From positions 1 to 64,000 of the forward strand of contig NZ_JADGLL010000009.1 of assembly GCF_015235415.1 (NCBI RefSeq): a stretch of 64,000 nucleotides of DNA, in the 5' to 3' direction. A program made the translations under genes and the position numbers. Below, one piece after another: positions 44,318 through 52,317 of this stretch (position 1 is the stretch's first letter; each line of letters starts with the position of its first letter). Below the pieces are notes generated by a model. That model had not been told where the DNA came from. It was given only the letters and a program-made list of their open reading frames with translations, and made no database searches. Source of the stretch: Microbacterium paludicola. Its GTDB lineage: Bacteria; Actinomycetota; Actinomycetes; Actinomycetales; Microbacteriaceae.

Positions 44318-44440
44318 TGTGCCATTCCTCTCTGGTTGGCGCGGGTTCCCCCGCTTCGCGGCGTGATCGCCGCAGATCTACTTATTGACATTTAGGTACG
44401 AAGTGAGGACACGCCTCGGGCCTGTCGCGACGCGGATCGG
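44318..44440 (-). promoter_or_regulatory. Promoter/operator region of the VOC–GH1 operon
   Basis: 123 bp between the ROK stop and the VOC start. The segment 44380–44399 is strikingly AT-rich for this genome and contains the imperfect palindrome CTTATT-GAC-ATTTAG (44381–44395), a plausible operator. No -10/-35 pair is certain. The ROK repressor encoded next door is the natural candidate to bind here. Confidence 0.4.
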
Positions 44441-45676
44441 TTAGGCGGAGGCTCGCATCGGCGCGATACGGGGGTTGCGGGCGTGCGGGGTCAGCACATG
44501 CTGAAGCGCCAGCGCTGCAGCCCCGACGGCGGCGGCGTCGAACCCCGGATCGGATAGGACCACATCAACCCCGTGCACCGCGCGCGCACGCGCGTGTCGG
44601 GAAACGAGATCGGAGATGGCCTGGGCGTAGATGGGTCCCGCGTCGTCGAAGCCGGGCCCGCTGAGATGGAGGCGATCGAGATCGAGAACGTTCACGGTGG
44701 ACAGCACCGCTGCAGCGACGTATCGCGCCGACTCCCGCACCAGCGCGAGCGAGCGTTCCTCCCCCGATGCGGCCGCTCGCGCCAGCGCGTCGTAATCGCG
44801 CCGCAGCGCAGCGTCCTCCCCAGACAGCTCCAACTCCTTCGTCAGCTCAGGATCGCCCAGCGCGCGGCGCACTATCGCGCGCGGCGCGGCGAGCATCTCC
44901 AAGCACCCGCTCGCACCGCACCAGCAGGCGGGGCCGTCGACGTCGATGATCACGTGACCGATCTCGCCGACATTGGACGACGCGCCACGCGCGACGCGTC
45001 CGCCGGAGACGAGCCCGAGGCCGAAGCCGTTGGACATGTAGAGAGTGCAGAAGTCCTGCGTCGCTGGGATTCGACCGACCCAGTATTGCCCGAGAGCGGC
45101 GCACGCCGCGTCATTGTCGCGCACGACGGGCAGTCCGAGCCGGGCCTCGAGGATCTCCTGAACGGCGAACTCGTCCCATTCGTCGGCCGTCGTTGAAAGG
45201 CGACGGGACCCCGCGCCGAGATCAAGGCCCGCACCGGCGACGCCGACGCCGAGCACTTGGGATCGGGGAACCTCGAGCTCCCGGAACAACTCCTCGAGTT
45301 CTTCCACGATGCGCTCGAGAACGGCGCTGGGCGACGCCTTGCCGATGCCCGCGGTCACGACCCGGCCGATGACGTCACCGCCCAGGTCGACCACCACGTA
45401 GGTGAGCCTCCCCTCGTCCAGGGAGATCCCGACAGCGAACCCCGCCTTCGGGTTGAGTTCGAGCAGGCTGCGGCGCTTGCCGCCCGTCGAATCTCCGAAG
45501 CCGGTCTCGATCACGAGCCCGTCCTCGATAAGCGACTTCACGATCCGTGTGATCGACGTCGCGGTCAGCCCCGACATCTCTGCGAGCTCGATCCTGCTCA
45601 CGGTGCCGCTGGAGCGCACCATGTCGAGGATCGCGCTGCGCGTGTGCTCGGAAGACGGCCCGATCGGACGCACCAT
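44441..45676 (-). CDS. ROK-family transcriptional regulator
   Basis: 411 residues. A winged helix-turn-helix at ~10–58 (GTVSRIELAEMSGLTATSITRIVKSL, shown here in part) precedes a sugar-kinase-like ROK domain with VRDNDAACAALG, GEIGHVIIDVDG and the zinc site His241, Cys251, Cys253, Cys258 (CWCGASGCLE). Such repressors sense free or phosphorylated sugars. It lies between the importer operon (ending at 45740) and the VOC–GH1 operon, all on the same strand, and probably controls one or both. Confidence 0.9.
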   Translation of the reverse strand: MVRPIGPSSEHTRSAILDMVRSSGTVSRIELAEMSGLTATSITRIVKSLIEDGLVIETGFGDSTGGKRRSLLELNPKAGFAVGISLDEGRLTYVVVDLGGDVIGRVVTAGIGKASPSAVLERIVEELEELFRELEVPRSQVLGVGVAGAGLDLGAGSRRLSTTADEWDEFAVQEILEARLGLPVVRDNDAACAALGQYWVGRIPATQDFCTLYMSNGFGLGLVSGGRVARGASSNVGEIGHVIIDVDGPACWCGASGCLEMLAAPRAIVRRALGDPELTKELELSGEDAALRRDYDALARAAASGEERSLALVRESARYVAAAVLSTVNVLDLDRLHLSGPGFDDAGPIYAQAISDLVSRHARARAVHGVDVVLSDPGFDAAAVGAAALALQHVLTPHARNPRIAPMRASA

Positions 45677-45739
45677 CAGCTTCTCCCCCCTTGCGCGCGT
45701 CGGCGCGCGAATGCTGTCGTCATTCTCCCCGCACGTCCC

Positions 45740-46528
45740 TCACTTGATGGCTCCGGCGGCCATGCCGCGCTCGAACTGCTTCTGCAGTGCCACGTAGGCG
45801 ACGACTGTCGGGATAACGGTGATCACCGAGGCGGCGAGGATCTTCGGGATGTCGTCGTTGTACTGGCGACGGAAGAACTCCGGCAGCAGCGTCACGACAC
45901 CCATATCCTCGTTCACCAGGAACACCTTCGGCAGCAGATACGCGTTCCACGCGTTGATCAGCACAAGCACGATCAGCGCGACGGCCATCGGGCGGGCGAG
46001 CGGCACGAGCACATTCCAGAAGATGCGCCACGTGCCGGCACCGTCGATGCGGGCCGCCTCGAACAGCGTGTCGGGGATGCCGTCGACGAAGCCGCGCGTG
46101 ATCAGCACGGTGAACGGGATCTGCAGGGCCGCGATCGGCAGGATCACCGACCAGAACGTGCCGAGCATCCCGAGCGTGACGGCGGTGGAGTACAGCGGCG
46201 CGATCAGCACGACCTCGGGCAGCGTGAGGCACACCATCATGAGCCAGAAGAACAGCTCCTTGTTCCAGATGCGCAGCTTCGAGAAGCCGTAGGCAGCGGC
46301 CATCGTCGCGAAGTAGATGATGATGATCGATCCGCCGGCGACGATCGCGGTGTTCAGGAAGAAGCGCGCGAAGCCGGGCACCTGCAGCACCGCGGAGTAG
46401 TTGCCCCAGCCCGCGCCCTCGAAGGACTTCGTGAACATGGCGTAGAGCGGAATCAGGAACGGGATCACGGCGATCGTGATGATCACCTGCAGCACGATCC
46501 GGGCCGCGAGAGAACGGGTCTCGAACAT
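45740..46528 (-). CDS. Sugar ABC importer permease, MalG type
   Basis: 262 residues from the ATG at 46528, 2 bp after the upstream permease stop. Six membrane helices; the EAA loop is DTLFEAARIDGAGTWRIFWNV. Short for a MalG-type permease because the N-terminal segment is brief. Part of the binding protein–permease–permease set 49013–45740, again without an ATPase. The ROK gene follows 63 bp later. Confidence 0.9.
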   Translation of the reverse strand: MFETRSLAARIVLQVIITIAVIPFLIPLYAMFTKSFEGAGWGNYSAVLQVPGFARFFLNTAIVAGGSIIIIYFATMAAAYGFSKLRIWNKELFFWLMMVCLTLPEVVLIAPLYSTAVTLGMLGTFWSVILPIAALQIPFTVLITRGFVDGIPDTLFEAARIDGAGTWRIFWNVLVPLARPMAVALIVLVLINAWNAYLLPKVFLVNEDMGVVTLLPEFFRRQYNDDIPKILAASVITVIPTVVAYVALQKQFERGMAAGAIK

Positions 46529-46530
46529 GA

Positions 46531-47574
46531 TCAGTCTCCTTGTCCGCCGCGACGGCGCGCGGCGTGGGGCTGCACGATCGCCCGGGTCGACTCGACGGCG
46601 AGCGGCTCGGTCGCGATCTGGGTGGTGCGGCGTGCGTCGCGCTCGCGTCCGCGCACCTGCATGAAGATGCTCGTCGCAACCGCGATCACGAGCAGGATGA
46701 CCGACAGCGCGGCGGCGTATCCGACCTCGCGGGTCGACGACGCGGTCTGCGAGTAGATCATCGTGCCGAGGAACTCGGAGGAGTTCGCAGGTCCGCCCTG
46801 CGTGATCAGCCAGACGCCGTCGAACAGCTTCAGGGCGGTGATGAAGTTCAGGATCGCGAGCGAGACGGTGATGGGGCGCAGGTTCGGCAGCACCACTGAG
46901 AACAGCGCGCGGAGGTTGCCTGCGCCGTCGATGCGGGCGGCCTCCAGCATCTCGGGGTCGAGCTGCGCCATCCCCGCGAAATAGAGGATGAAGCCGAATC
47001 CCACCGAGCCCCAGCAGCCGAGGAGCACGATCACGAGCAGCGACGTCGACGACTGCCCGAGCCACGACTGCGCCACGAACCCGAGCCCGATCGCGTTCAG
47101 GATCTCGTTGATCGTGCCATCCGTCTGCCACACCTGGATGTGCGCGGGGGCGAGGGTGGCCGGTGCCACGACGACAGGGACGACGACGATCACCTTGTAG
47201 ACGTTCGCGAGCCACACCTTGGAGTGCATCGCGGCGGCGAACAGCACGCCGCCCACGACCTGGACGACGTACACCACGACGAAGAAGATCACCGTGTTGC
47301 GGATCGCGATCCAGAACACCGGATCGGTGAACGCGCGCACGTAGTTGTCGAATCCGGCGGGCACCATGAGCGAGCGTCCGCCACCCCAGTCGAAGAACGA
47401 CAGGTACCCGGCGTAAACGATGCTGTAGTAGATCAGTCCGACCGAGACGATCAGACCGGGCAGGATCCACGCCATCCCGCCGGGGACGAGGGAGCCGGCG
47501 CGGTGCCGTCCCCCTCGCCTCGCGGGCGTGGTCGGACCCGGCACAGTGGCGGTGTGCTCTGCGAGAGCGGTCAT
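46531..47574 (-). CDS. Sugar ABC importer permease, MalF/UgpA type
   Basis: 347 residues from the ATG at 47574, selected because AAGGAAGG lies upstream of it; an ATG 21 bp earlier would bury that site in coding sequence. Six to seven helices, EAA loop PEMLEAARIDGAGNLRALFSVV. A ~35-residue basic tail follows the last helix. It sits 53 bp downstream of the binding-protein gene. Confidence 0.9.
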   Translation of the reverse strand: MTALAEHTATVPGPTTPARRGGRHRAGSLVPGGMAWILPGLIVSVGLIYYSIVYAGYLSFFDWGGGRSLMVPAGFDNYVRAFTDPVFWIAIRNTVIFFVVVYVVQVVGGVLFAAAMHSKVWLANVYKVIVVVPVVVAPATLAPAHIQVWQTDGTINEILNAIGLGFVAQSWLGQSSTSLLVIVLLGCWGSVGFGFILYFAGMAQLDPEMLEAARIDGAGNLRALFSVVLPNLRPITVSLAILNFITALKLFDGVWLITQGGPANSSEFLGTMIYSQTASSTREVGYAAALSVILLVIAVATSIFMQVRGRERDARRTTQIATEPLAVESTRAIVQPHAARRRGGQGD

Positions 47575-47627
47575 GTGCGGGTGCCTTCCTTGCATTCAGT
47601 GGATGTCGACGGCTGGTGCGGCGTCGG

Positions 47628-49013
47628 TCACTTGCCGATGTCCGTCGGCTCCGAACCGGCCTGCATCTCGGCCGCGATGTCCTCGATGCTCTTGTCGATC
47701 GAGGGATCGAGCACCTGCTGCATCGCGAGCACGATCGCATCCAGCGTCTTCTCGTGCGTCTGCCACTGGCGCGACTGGGTCGTGGCGGCGCTGTCGGCGA
47801 TCAGCTTCTCGATCGCGGGACGCTGCACCGCATCGTCCACGAGGGCGATCTCATCCCACGCGGGTGTGACGCCCTGGAGGGCGGGGAGCAGGTCGAGAGC
47901 GTTCGCGACGTGCTGCTGACCGGCCTCCGACATCGTCAGCCACGACAGGAATGTCTTGGCCGCACCGATGTTCTCGGAGTCCGCGTTGATCGCCAGGCCG
48001 TAGTCGGCCTCGCCGAAGTACGCCGAGCCGTTGCCTTTGCCTGCGACATCCGGGAACTCGGCAGGAAGCTGCACGAAGCACGTGGCGTTGCTCACACCCG
48101 CGCCCTCCATGGCGGTCTTGCACGACTCGGCTTCCGCGTACTGCGTGTACCAGAAGCCCATCTGCACCATGGCGGCCTCGCCCTTCATGAACGCCTCGTT
48201 CGCGAGGGGGTACTGGGGGCCGTCGAGTGCGTTGGCGGCGATGATTCCGTCATCGCGCATCTTCTGGAGGATCTCGAGCACCTCGATGCCCTGGGGGTCG
48301 TCCCACTGCGCTTCACCCGTGGCGGCCTTGATGAACCATTCCGGGTCGACCGAGTTCGCGATCGAGTGGAACATCTCGGTGGGGAACGTGTCCTCGCCGC
48401 CGGCGCCCATCGTGTAGCAGGTCTTGCCGATCGCGCTGATCTTCTCGCAGGCGTCGACCCACGAGTCGTAGTCGGTCGGCGCTTGGGTGCCGGCCTCGTC
48501 GAGGATGTCCTGGTTCACCCAGAGGAATCCCGCCGCCATGCCGCCGAGCGGCATCGACACGAGGCGACCATCCGACGCCCGCAGCTGCTCGGCGTAGCCG
48601 CCCGCGAACTTCGACTCCCAGTCGCTGCCGAGCACGTCGGCGGCGAGCGGCTCAAGGTCGAGTGCGTACCCGCCGTAGGTATCGGGAGAGCCGCCTGCAG
48701 GCGACAGGTTGAAGATGTCGGGGCCCGTGCCCGAGTCGAGCGCGGGCACGATGGCGTTACGGAAGTCGACGTTCTCGAAGTTCTTGTAGGTGACTTTGAT
48801 GTCCGGGTATTCCTCGTTGAACGCCGCGATGTAACGCTCGGCGACCGGCGTATCGGGGGTCCAGCCCCACCAGACGACCTCGCCCGACTCAGCGGGCTCG
48901 ACTTCTTCTCCTCCGCCGGCTGCGCCGCCCGCAGCACAGCCACTGAGCGCGAGCGCGACGACGGCCCCAGCCGCTGCCAGGCCGCGCGCACGGGACATCT
49001 TGATACGGGACAT
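47628..49013 (-). CDS. Sugar ABC importer binding lipoprotein
   Basis: 461 residues from the ATG at 49013 with GGAGGA upstream. Lipoprotein signal with lipobox ending LALSGC (Cys26), then a family 1 extracellular binding protein (EVVWWGWTPDTPVAERYIAAF, PAGGSPDTYGGYALDLEPL, FLWVNQDILDEAG). It should deliver a sugar or oligosaccharide to the two permeases downstream. A TGTAG-N5-CTACA palindrome lies 71 bp upstream at 49084–49098, the same site type found in front of the nearby catabolic operons, which ties the importer to that regulon. Confidence 0.9.
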   Translation of the reverse strand: MSRIKMSRARGLAAAGAVVALALSGCAAGGAAGGGEEVEPAESGEVVWWGWTPDTPVAERYIAAFNEEYPDIKVTYKNFENVDFRNAIVPALDSGTGPDIFNLSPAGGSPDTYGGYALDLEPLAADVLGSDWESKFAGGYAEQLRASDGRLVSMPLGGMAAGFLWVNQDILDEAGTQAPTDYDSWVDACEKISAIGKTCYTMGAGGEDTFPTEMFHSIANSVDPEWFIKAATGEAQWDDPQGIEVLEILQKMRDDGIIAANALDGPQYPLANEAFMKGEAAMVQMGFWYTQYAEAESCKTAMEGAGVSNATCFVQLPAEFPDVAGKGNGSAYFGEADYGLAINADSENIGAAKTFLSWLTMSEAGQQHVANALDLLPALQGVTPAWDEIALVDDAVQRPAIEKLIADSAATTQSRQWQTHEKTLDAIVLAMQQVLDPSIDKSIEDIAAEMQAGSEPTDIGK

Positions 49014-49083
49014 CGGTGTTCCTCCATCACATCGTTGTGGGGTGCTGCTCCATCGACGCCGCGCAGGGTCCGCGGTCCGTCGA

Positions 49084-49098
49084 TGTAGTGACGCTACA
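49084..49098 (-). promoter_or_regulatory. RpiR/HexR-like operator before the importer
   Basis: TGTAGTGACGCTACA: palindromic TGTAG…CTACA with one deviation from TGTARTNNNAYTACA. 71 bp upstream of the binding-protein start codon. Confidence 0.6.
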
Positions 49099-49338
49099 CG
49101 CGTCGTCGCGTTTGCGCTACTACTTACTACACTTTTGTTATTTAGCTTGAGGAAGAGGCGTCCGCAGCAGCCGTACTCACCCCGATGCCCGCACGCCCAA
49201 CAGCCCTGCCACACCCCTCCTCACCGACGGTGGCCAGCGGATCCGGGTCGCCCCGAATGCCTGCCGCAGCGGCAACCGCATGACACCCGTCGCGCATCTT
49301 TGAGCGCCAGCCCGGAAACCCTCACATCCGATCGAGGA

Positions 49339-49353
49339 TGTAGCAGAACTACA
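49339..49353 (+). promoter_or_regulatory. RpiR/HexR-like operator before the + strand catabolic operon
   Basis: TGTAGCAGAACTACA, perfect TGTAG/CTACA arms. It covers the -35 position of a promoter whose -10 would be TATTGT (49363–49368), so binding would block RNA polymerase. The flank ATCGAGG is shared with the site at 58487. Confidence 0.7.
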
Positions 49354-49427
49354 GGATTCGGCTATTGTCGATGCATCGGGCGCGCGATCAGCGCCACCCG
49401 CGGAGCTGAGTTCAGTGAGGAGCTGCA

Positions 49428-50171
49428 GTGTCAGAAGTCATCTCCGGCCGGTTCACCGGTCGCCGCGTCGCCGTGGTGGGGGGCGCCGGCGGTATCGGCG
49501 CCGCAATCGCGCGTCGCCTCGCCGACGAGGGAGCCGAGGTATACGCACTCGACCTGCGTGGGCTGGAGAACGTACCCGCGCACATCCAGACGGTCCCGAT
49601 AGACGTCGCCAACGAGCAGTCCGTCGCCGATGTCGTATCCCGCCTGTACGCCCATGACGACCGGCCGATCGACCTCGTCAACAGCGCGGGCATCGTCGAG
49701 GACGACGTGGCCGCGGAGGATATGCCGATGGAGACCTACGACCGCGTCATGGGCGTGAACCTGCGTGGCGTCTTCCTCACGTCCCGGGAGTTCGGCCGGC
49801 AGCTGCTCGCTCGCCAGGGCGGTTGTATCGTCAACATCGCCTCGATGTCCGGGAACGCTCTGGTGAACTTCCCCCAGCGACAGAGCGTCTACAACACCTC
49901 CAAGGCAGGGGTCAGTGCGCTGACACGATCTCTCGCCGTCGAATGGGGCGGACGAGGCGTGCGAGTCAACGCCGTCTCCCCCGGGTACGTGGACACGCCG
50001 TTGAATGCGTTGAAGAAGCACATGCACCAGGGCTGGATCGAAGGCACGATCGTCGGGCGCTTCGCACTGGTCGAGGAGATCGCCGGCACCGTCGCGTTCC
50101 TGCTGAGCGACGACGCCGCCTACTTCTGCGGCGCCGAGCTCCTAGTCGATGGCGGGTCGTCCCTGCGGTGA
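49428..50171 (+). CDS. SDR-family oxidoreductase, sugar/polyol type
   Basis: 247 residues from a GTG with a GAGGAG site. NAD(P)-binding GGAGGIG (18–24), NSAG (85–88), catalytic Ser139 and the Y155-x3-K159 pair; SPGYVDTPL follows. The sequence is of the classical SDR kind that oxidises sugars, polyols or sugar acids. First gene of the catabolic cluster; its stop overlaps the kinase start by 4 bp. It probably carries out an early oxidation or reduction of the imported sugar. Confidence 0.88.
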   Translation: MSEVISGRFTGRRVAVVGGAGGIGAAIARRLADEGAEVYALDLRGLENVPAHIQTVPIDVANEQSVADVVSRLYAHDDRPIDLVNSAGIVEDDVAAEDMPMETYDRVMGVNLRGVFLTSREFGRQLLARQGGCIVNIASMSGNALVNFPQRQSVYNTSKAGVSALTRSLAVEWGGRGVRVNAVSPGYVDTPLNALKKHMHQGWIEGTIVGRFALVEEIAGTVAFLLSDDAAYFCGAELLVDGGSSLR

Positions 50172-51703
50172 CCGCGTACATCCTTTCCCACGACCTGGGC
50201 ACGACCGGCGACAAAGCGACTCTTGTCGACGATGCCGGTCGCGTGGTCGATACAACCACCGCCACGTACAGTGTCACGTTCGGCCCGGGTGGGCTGGCGG
50301 AGCAGGACCCCGATGACTGGTGGCGAGCAGTCTGCGTCGCGTCGCGGCAGCTGATCGATGCTCATCCAGAGGCACGAGGTGCCCTGGCCGCTGTGGCCTT
50401 CTCCGGACAGATGATGGGTGCGGTCATGCTGGATGGGGATCTGGCCCCCGTGAGGCCTGCGATCATCTGGGCGGATACCCGCTCGAGTGCGCAGGCCGAC
50501 CGCCTGGTGGAGCGCGTGGGGATGGCCCGTGCGTACCGCATCACCGGACACCGGCTCAATCCCACTTACACCCTTCCAAAGCTCATGCTGGTGCGTGACC
50601 GGGAGCCCGACGTGTTCGCCCGTGTGCGGCACGTTGTGCTCGCGAAAGACTACGTCGTGCTTCGGCTCACGGGCGAACTCGCAACGGATCCGTCGGATGC
50701 CAGTGGCACCAATGCGTTCGATCAGACATCCGGCGATTGGTCCGACGAGCTGCTGGCCGCGGCGGAGGTGCCTCGCGGCGTCCTGCCGCCCATCGTCCCT
50801 TCCACGACGATCATCGGGCATGTCACGGGGGAGGCCGCATCACTGACCGGGATCGCGGCCGGCACGCCCGTCGTCATCGGCGGTGGCGACGGGCCGATGG
50901 CCGCTCTCGGCGCCGGCGTGCACGCCCCATCCTCTGGCACATACGGCTATCTCGGCACGTCTTCATGGGTGTCGTACGCCTCGACCGCCCCGCTCCACGA
51001 TCCCCAGATGCGCTCGATGACGTTCAACCATGTCGTGCCCGGCCTGTTCGTCCCGACCGCCACCATGCAGTCGGGCGGAGGCGCGATCGAATGGATCGCG
51101 GATGTGCTCGAGCCGCAATCGGGCGGGGAGCGCTACGCCGCACTGCTCGGCCCGGCGAGAAGCGCGGCGGCCGCGGACGACGGTCTCTTCTTCCTGCCGC
51201 ATCTGCTCGGGGAGCGCTCGCCCTACTGGAACCCTCACGCTCGCGCTGCCTTCGTAGGCCTCGGGCGCCATCACGATCGCCCGCACCTCGTGCGCGCGGT
51301 TCTCGAGGGAGTGGCATTCACTCTCATGAGCGGGTTACACGCATTCCGCGAAGGCGGCGCCGCCATCACAGGCGTGGACCTGATCGGCGGCGCCGCGAAC
51401 TCCGAGGTCGTGATGTCAGTGCTGTGCGACGTCTGGGGCGTGCCCGTGCGCCGGCGAGCGCTCGTCGACGAATCGACGGCGCTCGGCGCAGCCGTGGTCG
51501 GCGGAGTCGGCGTCGGGGTGTTCTCCGATTTCGGAATCTCTCGGCGGATGTCGGAACTGGACGAGCCGCTTCAACCAGACCACACCGCGACTGCGAAGTA
51601 CCGCGAAGCCCATGAGGCGTTCACCGACGCCTACCGACGACTGGAGCCTTGGTTCGAGGATCGCGCAGCCGCAGCCGCAGTCGCGAGGGAAGGAGACAGA
51701 TGA
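50168..51703 (+). CDS. FGGY-family carbohydrate kinase, xylulokinase-like
   Basis: 511 residues from a GTG (GTGA overlap). The ATPase-fold start is HDLGTTGDKATLVD; then AFSGQMMGAVMLD, PAIIWADTRS, a second phosphate segment (GTSSWVSY) and ERSPYWNPHARAAF near the C-terminal domain, plus GGAANSEVVMSVLCDVWGVPV. FGGY kinases phosphorylate ketoses, polyols or related sugars with ATP. Xylulokinase-like members have variable substrates. It is coupled to the SDR before it and the cupin isomerase after it, which points to ketose phosphate chemistry. Confidence 0.9.
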   Translation: MTAYILSHDLGTTGDKATLVDDAGRVVDTTTATYSVTFGPGGLAEQDPDDWWRAVCVASRQLIDAHPEARGALAAVAFSGQMMGAVMLDGDLAPVRPAIIWADTRSSAQADRLVERVGMARAYRITGHRLNPTYTLPKLMLVRDREPDVFARVRHVVLAKDYVVLRLTGELATDPSDASGTNAFDQTSGDWSDELLAAAEVPRGVLPPIVPSTTIIGHVTGEAASLTGIAAGTPVVIGGGDGPMAALGAGVHAPSSGTYGYLGTSSWVSYASTAPLHDPQMRSMTFNHVVPGLFVPTATMQSGGGAIEWIADVLEPQSGGERYAALLGPARSAAAADDGLFFLPHLLGERSPYWNPHARAAFVGLGRHHDRPHLVRAVLEGVAFTLMSGLHAFREGGAAITGVDLIGGAANSEVVMSVLCDVWGVPVRRRALVDESTALGAAVVGGVGVGVFSDFGISRRMSELDEPLQPDHTATAKYREAHEAFTDAYRRLEPWFEDRAAAAAVAREGDR

Positions 51704-52317
51704 GGACCGAGGACATCTACGGAGCCCCAGTGCGCCTCGCCCCGGATGCGGAAGGGACGCTGGAAGGCTCCGACGGACGCTACGAGAAGCGGTTGTCAGA
51801 TCTCGCAGGCCTCTACCGCGACGATGCGGCATATGCGCGTGCGCTCGAAGCCGACCAAGGCGAGCCCGTGTACTGGGTCGAGTCGAGCACCCCGTCTCAG
51901 GTCGCCGGCGCCCTCACCATCGGAGTCAGTTGCCTGCGCCCGGGGACGATAGGCAACGAGTTCGCCATGACGCGAGGCCACATTCATAGGACCGTCGGCG
52001 CCGCCGAGTTGTACTACGGCCTGTCCGGTCGCGGTGTGATGCTGATGGACGCACTCGACGGCGATTCACGCGCCGTCGAGATCACGCCAGGCGTCGCTGT
52101 GCACGTGCCGGGCGGTTGGATCCACCGCAGCGTGAACGTCGGCGACGAGTTGTTCACGACCCTCTTCTGCTACGCCACGGATGCTGGGCAAGACTATGAC
52201 GTCATCGCCCACGCGGGCGGAATGCGGAGCCTCATCGTGCGCGGAGCCGGCGGCGCATGGGCACAGGTGCCGAACCCTGACCATCGCGGATACCGTTCCG
52301 GGGAGACTGACGAATGA
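51700..52317 (+). CDS. Cupin-type (archaeal-like) phosphoglucose isomerase
   Basis: 205 residues, ATGA overlap with the kinase; GGAGAC upstream. It shows the metal site of cupin PGI: His94, His96 (RGHIHRTVG), Glu103 (AAELYYGLSG) and His142 (GGWIHRSVN). These enzymes isomerise glucose 6-phosphate and fructose 6-phosphate and are best known from archaea and a few bacteria. In this cluster the enzyme may act on an analogous sugar phosphate produced by the FGGY kinase. The domain identity is firm; the actual substrate is inferred. Confidence 0.85.
   Translation: MRTEDIYGAPVRLAPDAEGTLEGSDGRYEKRLSDLAGLYRDDAAYARALEADQGEPVYWVESSTPSQVAGALTIGVSCLRPGTIGNEFAMTRGHIHRTVGAAELYYGLSGRGVMLMDALDGDSRAVEITPGVAVHVPGGWIHRSVNVGDELFTTLFCYATDAGQDYDVIAHAGGMRSLIVRGAGGAWAQVPNPDHRGYRSGETDE

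Larger units (their letters stand above)
49014..49427. other. Divergent control region between importer and catabolic operon
   Basis: 414 bp with no gene. It holds two RpiR/HexR-like palindromes (49084–49098 and 49339–49353), a half-site ACTACA (49126–49131) within an AT-rich patch (49116–49145), and a -10-like TATTGT at 49363–49368. The middle part, 49146–49330, is GC-rich and shows nothing recognisable. Confidence 0.6.

Noticed and set aside
49116-49145. AT-rich patch compared with the 44380 palindrome as a shared ROK operator
   Set aside because: When aligned, only 10 of 16 positions agree, which is too weak to claim a shared site.
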